Shown here in pieces: positions 1 to 11,272 of a DNA stretch of 57,500 bases. Source of the DNA: Chromera velia. Its lineage: Eukaryota; Sar; Chromeraceae. Position 1 is the stretch's first letter; every line of letters starts with the position of its first letter. The stretch lies in the NCBI GenBank assembly GCA_018398765.1, contig JAHBMJ010000034.1, positions 1 through 57,500 on the forward strand, read 5' to 3'. Both the position numbers and the translations under genes were made by a program. The notes below the pieces were generated by a model. That model saw only the letters and a list, made by a program, of their open reading frames with translations. It was not told the origin of the DNA and ran no database searches.

Positions 1-218
1 AAGTAAAATATGACTAAAATATGAATTTTTTGTAATATTTTATAATATTTAGTCATATTTACTAAAAGTTTTATAGGGCTAGTCTCAGAGAAATCCTAGG
101 GGAAATCTAATTAAGTGAAATCTCACGGAAATCCAAGGGAAATTAATAAGAAATCTGATATAGGAAATGAATGGACACGGGGATGATGATGATGATGATG
201 ATTGAGGGAAGGGAAATT

Positions 219-673
219 CGCATGCCAGGGGCGAGTGGGGTGCTTTTTGCCCCCCTAAAGCGGCGCATTTCTGCAAAAAACTCGTTCTTATAATTGGTAA
301 GGAATTAGAAGCTGAAACTTTGTATAAAAAAACGTTGTATCGATAGAAAAAGAACTATAGAACAAATTTTTTATATCATTTCTAGAAACATAGGCTGCCA
401 TACAAATTTTTTTATTTTGCGGTCATTTTTTAACGGTTTTCAACAGTAAGAAAAACGGTATAAAACTCATAAAATTTATATGGCAGCCTATGTTTCTAGA
501 AATGATATAAAAAATCTGTTCCATAGTTCTTTTTCTATCGTTATAACCTCTTCTTACACAAAGTTTCAGCTTCTAACTCCTTACCAATTATGAGAACGAG
601 TTTTTTACGGAAAAGCGCCAGTCTCCTATGCAGAAGGAGGGGCAAAAAGCACCCCACTCGCCCCCGGCATGCG
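219..673. mobile_element. Foldback / MITE-like element with ~190 bp inverted arms
   Basis: The left arm (about 219-410) and right arm (about 471-673) are near-perfect reverse complements around a 60 bp AT-rich loop. Both outer ends carry the same GC-rich stretch with CGCATGCC, and both inner ends match around TAGGCTGCCATA. There is no coding capacity. Further out, 71-170 and 760-832 are also complementary at low identity (for example TTATAGGGCTAG against CTAGCCTATAAG), so the element may sit inside an older, larger foldback. I see no clear target-site duplication. The structure fits a non-autonomous DNA transposon; the superfamily cannot be assigned. Confidence 0.75.
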
Positions 674-2811
674 TTAATAGAAAACCTAGTAGGGAAATCT
701 GACACTATCTGAGTCATAATTTGACACAAGGAAATTAGTCAGAAATTTGTAAGAAATTTTTACGTAGATTTCCCATCAATTTTCTAATTCCCATGGACTT
801 CCGGGTCACTTCCCTAAAATCTAGCCTATAAGATTTCCCTCGGTAGCTTCGATTTCACTAAGATTTCCCATCAATTTCGTTATCGCGAGAAGGCCTAGCG
901 CGGAACGAATCAATCAATCAATCAAAATCAATCAATTCCTACAGATTTTTCTATGATTGATTTCTATATTTTTTTGTAGCGTGTTTTTGAGAACATCCAC
1001 GCATGCGGCTATGTATGCGGTCATTAGAACAAGCCTGGCCAGGCCGGCCCGCGCCGCCCACGGCTTAGGAGAAATAAGAAGCCGGAGTTGGATGTCTGAC
1101 AACCTAGCTGACAACTTCAGTGACAATTAACTCGAAGTTAATTTATTAAATATAACAACTGTCTCCAGCCGTTCTAATCTCTAGTTTAATCGATTGACAA
1201 CTGCGCTCTCTTGCCGGGCCCGGCCGCCCGGGTATTTGGGGTCAAGACCTAGGTCAAGACTCAAGCGGACTAGGAATAAATGTATGGGAATGCACCAAGT
1301 CTGAACAAGAATCATGGTGGGGTGAAAAAGACAGAGCGGCGGAGAAAAACACCGATTTGGCACCTAGTTTGGCACCCTTTTTGCTGTGGACACCCGGGAG
1401 GGAGAATACGGAGATTCACTGACGTGATGAAAGTAGAATGTCACCGATGCCAGGACAACACGTACATGCATTCAAATCATTGTCTCTGGATGGAGGGGCA
1501 TCCAACCAGCGATGATCCAGGGATAAAAACGAGAGGCACACACAAACTTACAAGCACGCAAACAACATGCTCCCACAGCGAGACAACTGCAGTCCCATTC
1601 CCCCCTAGATTCCTTCCCCCCTCCCTCCTCCCAGCTACAGCTCGTCTGCATCTCTGTGTGTGTTTTTGCATGGCTTCCTTGTCTACTTCTGCATGTGCGC
1701 CTCTTTCTTCCTCTGAGTGAACGCCTTCTTGTCCACTTTCATCCCCCAAAGCTTTCCCACTCCCGTTCCCTCCCCTCACTCATTCACGAACACCACACAT
1801 GCACACGCGCAGAAAGAAAGAGGGGAAAGGAGGGAGCAGAGGAGAAAACTGGGAGCAGAAGGAGGGGAGGCACAAGAGAGAAAAGACGAGAAGGAACCAG
1901 CTGAGGGCAAGGGTGATGGTCTGCCTTACAGCGAATATCATGGAAACACAGCTCGGATACTTACACACATGCAAGCATAAACACCGAAACACAAATCAAA
2001 TCACCGACTCATTCAGACTTCAGAAATTGTCTAAGGGTCTAATGTTTCCGGTCAAAACCGCACCTCCTGACCAGAAAGCAGTATCAAAGTGTACGGAAGG
2101 AAAAACCAAACAAGAAGGCCCCACCCTCCCATGGCCCCCAACTCCCTTTGCAGGGCAATGCACGCTCCTGCTCCCGGTCAAAGAAGAAAAGAAGTTGCGC
2201 TTGTCTCTGGGTAGGCAGCGAGGTGTGGGGTGCCCGCACCGCCCAGGTGCACAAAAAGGGTGAGGCACTTCGATCGCTCTGTATCGCAACGTACAAACTT
2301 TCCAAGAAAGACCGGAAGGTACTGTTGAAGGGGGGGATCCGCAGGCTTCTCCGTTCAGAGAATGGCGGAAGACAGACAGCGGCAGAGAGAATTTCGAATC
2401 CTCAAGCGAAAACGAAAAACGACTGGACGCCGCTCTGCTCTGCTCTGCACTGACCACTTCCACATTCACAGAGACAGAGAAGAGGTTTGTGTTTTAAATT
2501 ACAGAGAAGCGGGATGCGTACACGTGTGTGTGCATGCATGCAAGAGAGACTGAGGGAGGGGGACAGGGAGAGAGGGGCAGAAAGAGGCGCTCAGAGTTCA
2601 GTGCGTGTCCTATTTTTTCTTCTCTGAGGATCTCTCGAATGTCCCTTTTCTTTTTTTTTCCTTCACGGCTTCTGGCTCTCTTCTTTTTTGAAGAAACAGC
2701 AAGCAAGGGAATTTCATGACATTTTCTTGGCACCTGACGCCCCGCCCAGTCCTTCCTCCTCTCTTTCCCTAAACTGCCCCTCCCTCCATTCTCTCACACA
2801 CGCCCTCCCTC
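674..2811. other. Gene-poor stretch with simple repeats
   Basis: An (ATCA)n run lies at about 907-938, preceded by AGGCCTAGCGCGGAAC. A similar junction (GGCCTTAGGCCGGAAC followed by ATCA repeats) occurs at 18309-18350, so the two may be copies of one repeat family. From 1280 to 2800 the sequence is purine/pyrimidine-skewed and has overlapping open frames on both strands, none with a recognisable domain. Part of it is probably the 3' untranslated region of the ankyrin gene. Confidence 0.6.
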
Positions 2812-4158
2812 TCAGTTCATCCCGCTACCCCCTTCCTCTCCGTCATCTCTGTCCGTGTCTGCGTTCCCCCTTCCCATGAGCAGATTCCTCGAAAGGGAAG
2901 GATCCGTCCTTCTCTGCATTCGGACGTGAAAACTAGGCACTATGATGTCTAGAAGGTCATGGAGAATTTGGTTGTCTGCCCCCGCTATCTCCCCATTTGC
3001 TCTCTCCCCCTGCGGCATTTCGCCTGCCTCTGCTTCCCGTCTCTCCCCCTCCCTCTCTCTCTCCCTCTCCCTGTGCGCCTGAAGGGCCTGGGTGAGGAGA
3101 GGCGGGCGGGGGTGGGTGCGGGCGTTCATGTCCGCCCCCGCGTCTGCGAGGATAGCCACGAACTCTGCACGGTTGAATCGCGCAGCCACGTGTAGGGCCG
3201 TGCGGCCGTCTTCTGCCGTGGCATTCACGTCGGCCCCGTGTTTGAGAAGGGCACGCGCAGGCTCTGCGTAGCCTGCCTCTACCGCCCGATGAAGGGGGGC
3301 CTCCCCCTTGGAATTCCCCTTCTCCTTATCTGCCCCTGCTTGCAAGAGACGCTCTAACATGTCCAGCCGGTCATTCACAGCTGCCATGTGGAGAGGCGTC
3401 TCTTGGGAGATTGGATCTTGCTTGTTCACATCCGCACCGTGGGCCAACAACCACTCGAAAGCAGGCATGCTGCCTGCCTCTATGGCGTCATGGAGGGGGC
3501 TTCTGCCTGCTTTTGCGAACACGGAGGGGAGAGAGAGTTCGGGGGGTTGGGGGACGCGTACGGTCATCTCGAATCTGCGCTGGCGGAGCATCTGTCTAAG
3601 CGTGTGCGTCATGCAATCGGACCTCATAAACTGTTCTTGAGACAGAAAATCGTTGACCCCTGCCCCCGCTTTGAGGAGAACATCTGCAGTCTCGGTCTGA
3701 TCATGGCGACAGGCGAGACGGAGGGGGGTGAGTAAAGCAAGACCACCTCGAGCTACGGGGCTTGCACCGCACTTCAGAAGGGCACTCACCATGTTGGTGT
3801 CACCCCTCTGAGAAGCAATGCAGACGACAGGCCACCTAAACTTGTCAACAATCCGATCAACCTTCTGCTGCCATTCTTCTGTCCAGGCAGGGCTCTCTCT
3901 ATCGGGTATTCGGACCTCTCTGAATTCATCACAGACGCGATCTAAAATGTCTTCCCACTGTTCATTCACTTCCCATTCCGTCAACTTTCGTCCTGTGTTA
4001 GGATCCCCCCCCAGCCTGATTAGCATCACCACTTCCTCTACATCCCCGCGCTCCACAGCCGCAACAATCAAATCAGAATCGATGGGGCGATACTGACGGA
4101 CATGGAGCAGACACTCTGGACTGAGCTCAAGGGGGTCAGGGGAATTTTCTTCTTCCAT
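2812..4158 (-). CDS. Ankyrin-repeat protein
   Basis: From the ATG at 4158 this frame encodes about 448 residues. It has seven recognisable ankyrin repeats in two blocks. The first block (SDLIVAAVERGD, WPVVCIASQRGD, LTPLRLACRHDQ) is more divergent. The second, more canonical block holds TPLHMAA, APLHRAVEAG and TALHVAARFN, each closing with a GAD-type turn. An acidic insert (about residues 55-110) separates the first two repeats, and a basic R/E-rich tail follows the last. The frame stays open upstream to an ATG at 4512, which would add 118 residues; I prefer 4158 because the extra part is hydrophobic and unlike the rest. Ankyrin repeats bind protein partners, but nothing shows which. It appears to be a single exon. 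Confidence 0.88.
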   Translation of the reverse strand: MEEENSPDPLELSPECLLHVRQYRPIDSDLIVAAVERGDVEEVVMLIRLGGDPNTGRKLTEWEVNEQWEDILDRVCDEFREVRIPDRESPAWTEEWQQKVDRIVDKFRWPVVCIASQRGDTNMVSALLKCGASPVARGGLALLTPLRLACRHDQTETADVLLKAGAGVNDFLSQEQFMRSDCMTHTLRQMLRQRRFEMTVRVPQPPELSLPSVFAKAGRSPLHDAIEAGSMPAFEWLLAHGADVNKQDPISQETPLHMAAVNDRLDMLERLLQAGADKEKGNSKGEAPLHRAVEAGYAEPARALLKHGADVNATAEDGRTALHVAARFNRAEFVAILADAGADMNARTHPRPPLLTQALQAHREREREREGERREAEAGEMPQGERANGEIAGADNQILHDLLDIIVPSFHVRMQRRTDPSLSRNLLMGRGNADTDRDDGEEGGSGMN

Positions 4159-4512
4159 CTTCCTCCACAGAAAACACAAGATAAAACGGCAGGCTTGTCC
4201 TACTGCAAACGGAGACTGAACATCACCGATCTTTGGCAGTTTAATGAACGGCAAACTGATCGGAGAAGCTACACTCTTACGAGCTAGCACACACACTCGG
4301 ACATGGAGACTGGCCAGACCATGAGTCAGTGTAAACCAAGCTGCTCCAACATGCTCCAACAACTGCCTTGGAAAGAGCTGTAGGGACGCCGCGAGCAACA
4401 AGTGACTCTGTGAGTTCGCACAGATTTCTTGCGCCTCCGCCATCACAGCATGCAGGATGTTGCAGGATACCCCCTTCGGGGGTATGCCGGGGCCCTGATG
4501 AGAGAGTTCCAT

Positions 4513-5112
4513 GCGTGCGTCGATTTGAATAGTTCAAGATGTAAGTAAATTAGATGGACCTATACGCACCTATTCGTGCAGACAGATTGAGAAATATAGA
4601 TAGATACCCTATTCTATCCTACAAAACGACGTTCTTATATTGTTCTCATACCATGAAGATTGAAGAACTTCAGAAGAAGAGCTTTGTTATTTAGTTTTAT
4701 CAATTCGATTGTAGTTTACATCAAAATTCTTGATTGTAATTAGAAGTAATAGTGTTGCTGAGTAGAAGAAAAAAAAAAAAGAACCAAAATGTTTAATTTT
4801 TGAGTAGTTGCAGTGTGACAATGTGACGAATTTAGTATGACTCGAATTATATAGAATGCATGATAGGTGCATTGTTTTGCTGTTGTAAAAGGGTATAAAT
4901 AGGGTCAAAAAAAGATGTTGTGGTACTTACACGAATTGCAAAGGTGTTACTCCCTGGGCACTAGTCAGATTTTGTAGGCTCTTTTATACCACTTACCGGC
5001 CTTTTTCCATTAAAAAAAAAACAAACCACCGGCAGTTTCCCACTCAAAAACCGCTTCATACCGGATTTTTCCCGAAAAATAGTATTTATAAGTATTTATA
5101 TTATTATACATA
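4513..5112. other. AT-rich intergenic stretch with short ACCGG repeats
   Basis: No gene is visible. At 4990-5085 there are three imperfect units built on ACCGGC or ACCGGA followed by a TTTTTCC or TTTCCC stretch and an A-run. They resemble the GC-rich tandem units at 9167-9345, which suggests a dispersed repeat. Confidence 0.5.
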
Positions 5113-6985
5113 AGTTGAAGTATAGGGTACCAGCTTGCCGCGTATCCATACTTGCTTCTGGACCTAGCTACTGGGCCGAGCGTGCAGGCCGTGCTGCGCA
5201 GTGCCGAAGCGCCATGCTGGCCGGGATGGGATTGCCGCATGCGTATTCGATTTTATACGATTTTGTGCCGTGCGCATTCAGCACCAGCCAGTTTAAATCG
5301 ATTCACTTTGTGCAGCATTAGCTGATTGAACGCCTTTCAGCTGTTCATTCTACTCTGCCTTGATGGACAGACTATTTTATGAAGTAGTTCCACCATTATG
5401 GAGATCTAGCTCTGCATTCCGTTTGACCATCATTTGGTCATTCTTTTTAAATTTATGGTTGACAGCGCTCTATTGTGTCCCATTTCGGTCAGTCAACGAC
5501 CGCAATGATTTCTATCTCCTTATCTCTCCAGCTATTTTTTGCTCCACCTTTCCACTGCTTGAAAGCCATCCGTTCCAGTCAGAGGTGGAATGAGAGAAAG
5601 TTTTCAGGAAGTTTTCTCCTTCTAATCTGGAAGCTGTGGAGGAAAGATTAACCTGCAGCTACTGCTGCGCCTGTAGGTCTCTGCTGGGAGACGTCATATT
5701 GCACGATGATGTTCGTTTATCGAAGACTCCAACGTGGACGCCAGATAAAACTGTTCCCCCAAGCTCTTTCAGCTTCTCTCCTCAACAACATCACCCAGAT
5801 CGAGCACGTAGACAAAGACCGCCAGTAGCATGATTGCCGCCATTTCTGCTAAGAGCCACCCTCACCTCAGCTGCCACCAGCTGCTGCCTGGACCGCACTG
5901 AGCCGTCAGTGTACCATCTGCTCACAGCTGCTTTGCGGGCCGCCAAGAGCTGAGAGTATTGCAGCTTTTCTACTATGACTTCGCTTGTCTGCTTGCCAAG
6001 GATCATAGAGGAAGGAAAGGTTTCGGAAGCGCCTCTTTGGGGGGGGGGGATTCAGAATCTTAATGACTTTTTCATCTGTGCTTGGCTGTTTCTATGTCTT
6101 CTGCCAGTCAACATCCATCCATGTGCACACTGGAGTGAGGGGGGATACAAGGACGCTCCGTTCAGTTGCGAATGTAAGGTTTGCAGTGTTTGTTTTCTCT
6201 TGTTAGGCAGTGAGTGCAAACTGTGCATGTGATCGAACTTTGATGGAAAAGCATGCAAGACGCGATTTGTTCTCTGTCTTTCTACACAGCCACTGCATCG
6301 ATTTTTTCTTTCCTTATTACTTTTCCAGTGTTGCGAAGCATATCTTTTCAAAGGCATCAGACAGGCAGAACGAAAGAGGCAGACCGGAGATGGGTAGACT
6401 TATTAAAGTAGCAGACCAGAGTCAACTGATCTTATGATGTCTAGCCTTCTACCTTGTTCTTGTGATGTCTAGCCCTCTGTCTCTTTGCATTCTGTTGGTG
6501 CATGCTCTTCGATCAACGACACCAGCAGACAAGTGAAAGCAAGAAAAGATTTTATTGGCTCTCACGCAATCAGACCAAAAGACTGTTTCATTCCTTTTAT
6601 CTTTATCTTTCCCTGGTGTTTCGCTTCCGTTTCTTTCTCTTTGCATAGAAACGTAATCGAGGGGGGGAGTTGAAGTATAGAGTACCAGCCTGCCGCGTAT
6701 CTATACTTGCTTCTGGACCTAGCTCTAGACCTAGCTACCGGGCCGAGCGTGCTGGCCGGGATGGGATTGCCGCATGCGTATTCGATTTTATACGATTTTG
6801 TGCTGCGCGCATTCAGTACCAGCCAGTTTAGATCGATTCACTTTGTGCAGCACTAGCTGATTGAATGCCTTTCGGCTGTTCATTCTACTCTGCCTTGACG
6901 GACAGACTATTTCATGAAGTAGTTCCACCATCATGGAGATCTAGCTCTGCATTCCGTTTGACCATCATTTGGTCATTCTCTTTTA
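5113..6985 (+). mobile_element. LTR-like element bounded by ~310-340 bp direct repeats
   Basis: The segments 5113-5450 and 6669-6978 are direct repeats. They share GTTGAAGTATAG at the start and TTTGGTCATTCT at the end, and differ by a ~33 bp deletion and a 12 bp duplication in the second copy. A pure purine tract (GAGGGGGGGAG) touches the start of the second repeat, as a polypurine tract does in an LTR element; TGG occurs a few bases after the first repeat. The 1.2 kb interior has no gag or pol frame, so it would be a non-autonomous (TRIM-like) or decayed copy. Two independent copies of another dispersed repeat remain possible. Confidence 0.5.
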
Positions 6986-7567
6986 CATATATGTAGTGAA
7001 AAAGAAGTTTGTAAAAATAATGACATGGTTCTAGTAGAATAGTAGTAACTAAATATTGCACTATAAAATGATATATTAAAATCATTTTAAAGTATCTTTT
7101 CTTAGAATTTTTCTTAAAAAAGAAATTTAAAGTCATTTATCCTCCATTGAAACATCTTGCTGCATCTGGCCGCGTCGTGGGTCAACAACTCGCGGTATGT
7201 ATCTCTGACATACTCCGTATTTAGGTCCTTGGGCTGTGACACACCAATGATGGTGATCACACTCCGTTTTTAGGTCTTTCGGGCCTTTATGAACTCTCCG
7301 AAACAACACACTCCACAAAACACACTCCGATTTTAGGTCGTCGGCCCTGAACTCTCCGGGAGTTGGTGACCCACGGGCCACGTTTCCCTTGCGCTAGCTG
7401 CTGGCACAGTGGCACATCAGAGTTAGAATCGTCCCAACCTGACCCGAACCAGTCACAGAGCGCCTCTTTCTTCCGAGTGCACCGTTTAAGCTGTACACTT
7501 CGCTTTTTGTACCCGTCTTCAAAGTTAGCTATGACTCCACGTCCTCTTCTTCAGGAAGGCCCTCACG
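6986..7567. repeat. Short motif repeated three times (ACTCCGT..TTTAGGTC)
   Basis: The motif ACTCCG followed by T/A-rich bases and TAGGTC occurs at about 7211, 7260 and 7324 and once more near 14822 (ACACTCCGTTATAGGTC). The rest of the stretch is AT-rich and has no recognisable gene. Confidence 0.5.
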
Positions 7568-8830
7568 GCTGACCGGCTTACTGATTAGCTGACTGGCTGA
7601 CTGACTGGCTGACTTGCGGAATGACTGGCGCTGACTTACTGGTTGACTGGCAGGCTGACTGACTGGCTGACTTACTGACAGACTGACTAACTGACTGACT
7701 GACTGACTCACTGTCTGGCTCACTGACTCACTGACTGAGTGACTCATAACTCATAACTCACTGACTGACTAACTCACATCTGACTCACTGACTGGCTGAC
7801 TGACTGACTAACTGACACAACTCATGACTCACTGACTGACTCACTGACTGACCGGCTGAGACTGCCTGACTTGCGGAATGACTCGCGCGGGCTGACTGGC
7901 AGGCTGACTTACGCTGACTTACTGGTTGACTAGCAGGCTGACTGACTGGCTGACTTTAAGTTACTGACAGACTGACTGACTGACTGACTGACTAACTCAC
8001 TGTCTGGCTCACTGAGTCACTGACTGAGGGACTCATAACTCATGACTCACTGACTGACTGACTGACCCACTGACTGACCCACTGACTGACTGACTGACTG
8101 TCAGTGACTGACTGACTGACTGACTTACTGATTTACTGACTAACTGACTCTCTGACTCATTGACTGACTAACTCACTGACTGACTAACTGACTCATGACT
8201 GACTGACTGACTGACTGACTGACTGACTGACTGACTCACTGACTGACTGCGGCTGACTAACTGCCCGACTTGCAGAATGACTCGCGCAGGCTGAGTGGCT
8301 GGCTGACTTGCGCTGACTTACTGGTTGACTGGCAGGCTCACTGACAGGCTAACTTACTGACAGACTGACTGACTGACTAACTCACTGTCTGGCTGACTGA
8401 CTCGCTGACTGACTGACTGACTTATGACTCACTGACTGACTGACTGACTGACTCACCGACTGATTGGGTGAATCTGGCTGACTCACTGGCTTACTGACTG
8501 ACTCACTGACTGACTGACTGACTCATGACTGACTGACTGACTGACTCTCCGACAGACTGGCTGACTGACTGGCTCACTGACTGACTCACTAACTGACTGA
8601 CTGACTGACTCACTGACTCACTGACTCACTGGCTGACTGACTGGCTGACTGACTGGCTGACTTGCACTGACTTGCTGGTTGACTGCCAGTGGCTGCATGG
8701 CTGACTGGCAGACTGACTGGCTGGCTTACTAGCTGACAAGCTGACTGGCTGACTGATTGACTGGCTCAGCCTGGCTGTCAGTGAGTGATTGACGGAGGGG
8801 CTCACTGGATCTGACTGGCTGCATAACTGC
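7568..8830. repeat. GACT-type tetranucleotide satellite with higher-order structure
   Basis: About 1.25 kb consists almost wholly of CTGA/GACT tetramers with point variants (CTGG, CTAA, CTCA). A longer unit recurs inside it: CTGACTTGCGGAATGACT begins near 7609 and 7866, and a close variant (TTGCAGAATGACT) near 8269. Each is followed by the same ACTGGTTGACTGGCAGGCTGA-type stretch, split by short runs. So older higher-order units are embedded in the simple array. A small GACT run also lies at 56076-56116 in an intron of the MATH gene. Long Ser/Gln-rich open frames on the minus strand are by-products. Confidence 0.95.
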
Positions 8831-9166
8831 CTCTGCTTCGCGTAGACGGCAGGACATGACAGGAGACCGCAGAAGACGGACGGAGACGGATTCTGACGGA
8901 AGGAGACGGCTTAGTCCCTCCTTCTACAAGTTGCAAAGAAAGGCTGGGTAGAACACTATCTTCATTTTGGCTCCAGTCTCGGCTCCGGAGCCTCCGGTGC
9001 AGACTGCCAAGTTGATGGAAAAAACATGAGAAGACATTGAAAGACATGAGAGACCGGACTCATCGGGACTCATGCACAAACACCGATGATCAACGAACGA
9101 TGTACATGTACGCATGCGTCCATGCACATGTCACGTCATGCCTCCGACAAGGTCTATGCAAGTGAC

Positions 9167-9345
9167 GCCGGCCTTCGGCGCCCACTGGCAAGGTCCATGC
9201 ACGCATGCAGCGCTTCGGCGCCCATCGGCAGTGACAGTCCAGGCGGCGCCTTCGGCACCTACCGGCAGTTTCCCGGCGGCGCGTACGGCGCCTACCGGAA
9301 ACTTCTGCGGTAGGCCTTCGGCCCACCGGCATCTTCCCATTTCAA
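9167..9345. repeat. GC-rich tandem repeat, ~33-44 bp unit, five copies
   Basis: Units built on CTTCGGCGCCCACYGGCA start near 9172, 9211, 9249, 9283 and 9312. The later ones continue into a TTTCCCGGCGG or CATCTTCCC stretch. The segment is much more GC-rich than its flanks. Related ACCGGCAGTTTCCC units occur at 5025-5050. Confidence 0.65.
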
Positions 9346-9549
9346 AAACGGCTTTCTGACCACCACCCTGGGGGTAAAAGGTGTATAGCAACAGAGACAA
9401 CGATGAACTCAAACGTACCGCAATTGTGAAAGAAAGACAAACCCGAATGGTAAAGATGAAGAGAGATGGTGAGAAACATGAAATAGGTGGTGAAAGCAAG
9501 TCGATCGACCCAGAGTTAATATGAGACGCAAATACTGTTGGTGAAAAGG

Positions 9550-10440
9550 AGAGTGACAGGCAAGAAGGAGATAGGCAGGCATGAAGGTCCCCTGGAGGCA
9601 AGCTGGCAAAAAGGAGTAAGATAAGTATTATGGAGACAGGTGGGTAAGAAGCGGCAAGCAGCGGAAAAAAGGATGTGAGGACATGTCATTAAGGGAAAGA
9701 GGCAGAGACAAAGGAAACAGCCAAGAAAGGAGGAGACAACCAGGTAAGAAAGAGGGTAGAGAAAGAGGCAGGGAAGCATGAAGGTGAGAGGCAGGCAAGA
9801 AGGAGACAGTCAGCCAAGAGGGAGAATGGCGGGCCAGAACGAGACAGCGAGGAAAGAAGGAGGGAACCAGGGAAAAAGGAGACATAGGCAAGCAGGCAAA
9901 AAGGAGACAGGGAGGCATGAAGGCGAGAGGCAGGCACAAAGGAGACATCCAGGAAAGGAGCAGACAACCAGGCAAGAAGGAGGGGGGCAGGCAAGAAGGA
10001 AACAGGCAGGCAATTGAGAAGGAGACCGGCAGGCAAGGAGGAGGCCGGCAGGCAACAAGGAGACAGGCAGGCAAGAAGGAGTCGGGCAGGCAAGAAGGAG
10101 GCAAGCAGGTAAAAGGGAGGCAAGCAGGCAAAAGGGAGACGGGCAGACAAGGAGGAGAGAGGTAGGGAAGCAGGAAACTCTGAGAGGCAGGCATGAAGGA
10201 GGGAGGCAGGCAAAAAGGAGACAGGCAGGCAAGAAGGAGACAGGCAGGCATGAAGGAGGCAAGCAGGCGAAAAGGAGAAAGGTGGGCATTTAGGAGACGG
10301 GTAGGCAAGAAGGAGGCAAGCAGGCAAAAAGGAGACAGGGAGGCATGAAGGAGAGAGGCAGGCCACAAAGTAGATAGCCAGGCACGAAGGAGGCAAACAG
10401 GCAAAAAAGAGATAGGTAGGCATGAAGGAGATCGGCTCAT
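9550..10440. repeat. 19 bp minisatellite (AGGCAGGCAAGAAGGAGAC)
   Basis: Imperfect copies of a 19 bp unit, consensus AGGCAGGCAAGAAGGAGAC, run head to tail; they are densest from 9775 to 10435, and degraded units continue at 10530-10640. One strand is almost pure purine. Because 19 is not a multiple of 3, the reading frame rotates through the unit. This leaves long Leu/Pro/Ser/Cys-rich open frames (up to 270 codons) on the minus strand, which I take as artefacts of the repeat. Confidence 0.92.
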
Positions 10441-11272
10441 CTAGTTGCTGAGATGTGCCTCAGATGAAGATCAGGGAAGAACAACATTGAAACACACGAG
10501 TCTAGGAGGCGAAGCGACAAAACCGAGAGCGGCAGGCATGCATGATCATGGAGACGGGTAGTACTACCGACAGGCATGAAGGAGACAGATACGGAAAACG
10601 GAGACGCGTAGGTATGAAGGAGGCCGGCCGTCAGCTAGGTGAAGAGGAGATGAACAGGGAAGAAGGAGGTACTGCGGCAAGCTGGAGACTGTATGAACAA
10701 ATGTATCGAAGCATGCTCGTAGTACTGCGAGGTAAACACGTGACGAGCATGCAGTAAGGAAAGAAAAACGAGCGAGGGATGAGGAAGAGAGAGAGAGAGA
10801 GATCGTGGGGAAAAAACGATCTCCATGCAGGCCATGGAGAGCATGGACGGCCGCCACCTTATACAGGGCGACGGCCTCGCTTTAATGACAAGGTAGCCGG
10901 TCAAGCTGAGATCCATACCATCTAGAGGTGAGATCTATACCATGTGTCTGTCTGCATGGATGGGATCCATGGCAAACCCAAAGCGCCCGGCAGGCCATGC
11001 ATTTGAATGAAAAGACAGATGCGGGAACGGATAGACGGTCGGTTATGCACACACGAAAAAGTAGAAATGTCATACAGTTGAATGTGAGAAGAGTGTGAAA
11101 CCATAACTCATACCTGAAAAGGTAAACAGACAATCTGCGTCGAAGAAGCCAAGTGCGACGTCTTGCTGAGATTCCTCCCTAGCTCGTGTTTCATTTTTTT
11201 CTTATCCCCCCGTTTCGTTTCGTTATCGCGCTCTCATCCAGCACGGGTGTCCATGATCCTACATTATGGAAG
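10441..11272. other. Upstream region of the Cys/His-repeat gene
   Basis: No gene is recognised. It contains tail units of the minisatellite, an (AG)n run at 10786-10801 and CATGCA-rich sequence. The open frame of the next gene begins at 11186, but its likely start codon is at 11273. Confidence 0.5.

Noticed and set aside
2020..2469. 149-codon minus-strand frame downstream of the ankyrin gene
   Set aside because: No recognisable motif and competing frames on the other strand; more likely untranslated sequence.
5791..6006. YTDGS motif resembling RNase H on the minus strand
   Set aside because: Only one motif of several needed, a short frame, and the orientation conflicts with the purine tract of the surrounding element.
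7529..7747. Ser/Gln-rich open frame on the minus strand
   Set aside because: It is the translation of the GACT satellite; no codon bias or domain.
9628..10440. Two long overlapping minus-strand frames of 244-270 codons
   Set aside because: Produced by the 19 bp minisatellite; both frames stay open for the same reason and neither has a domain.
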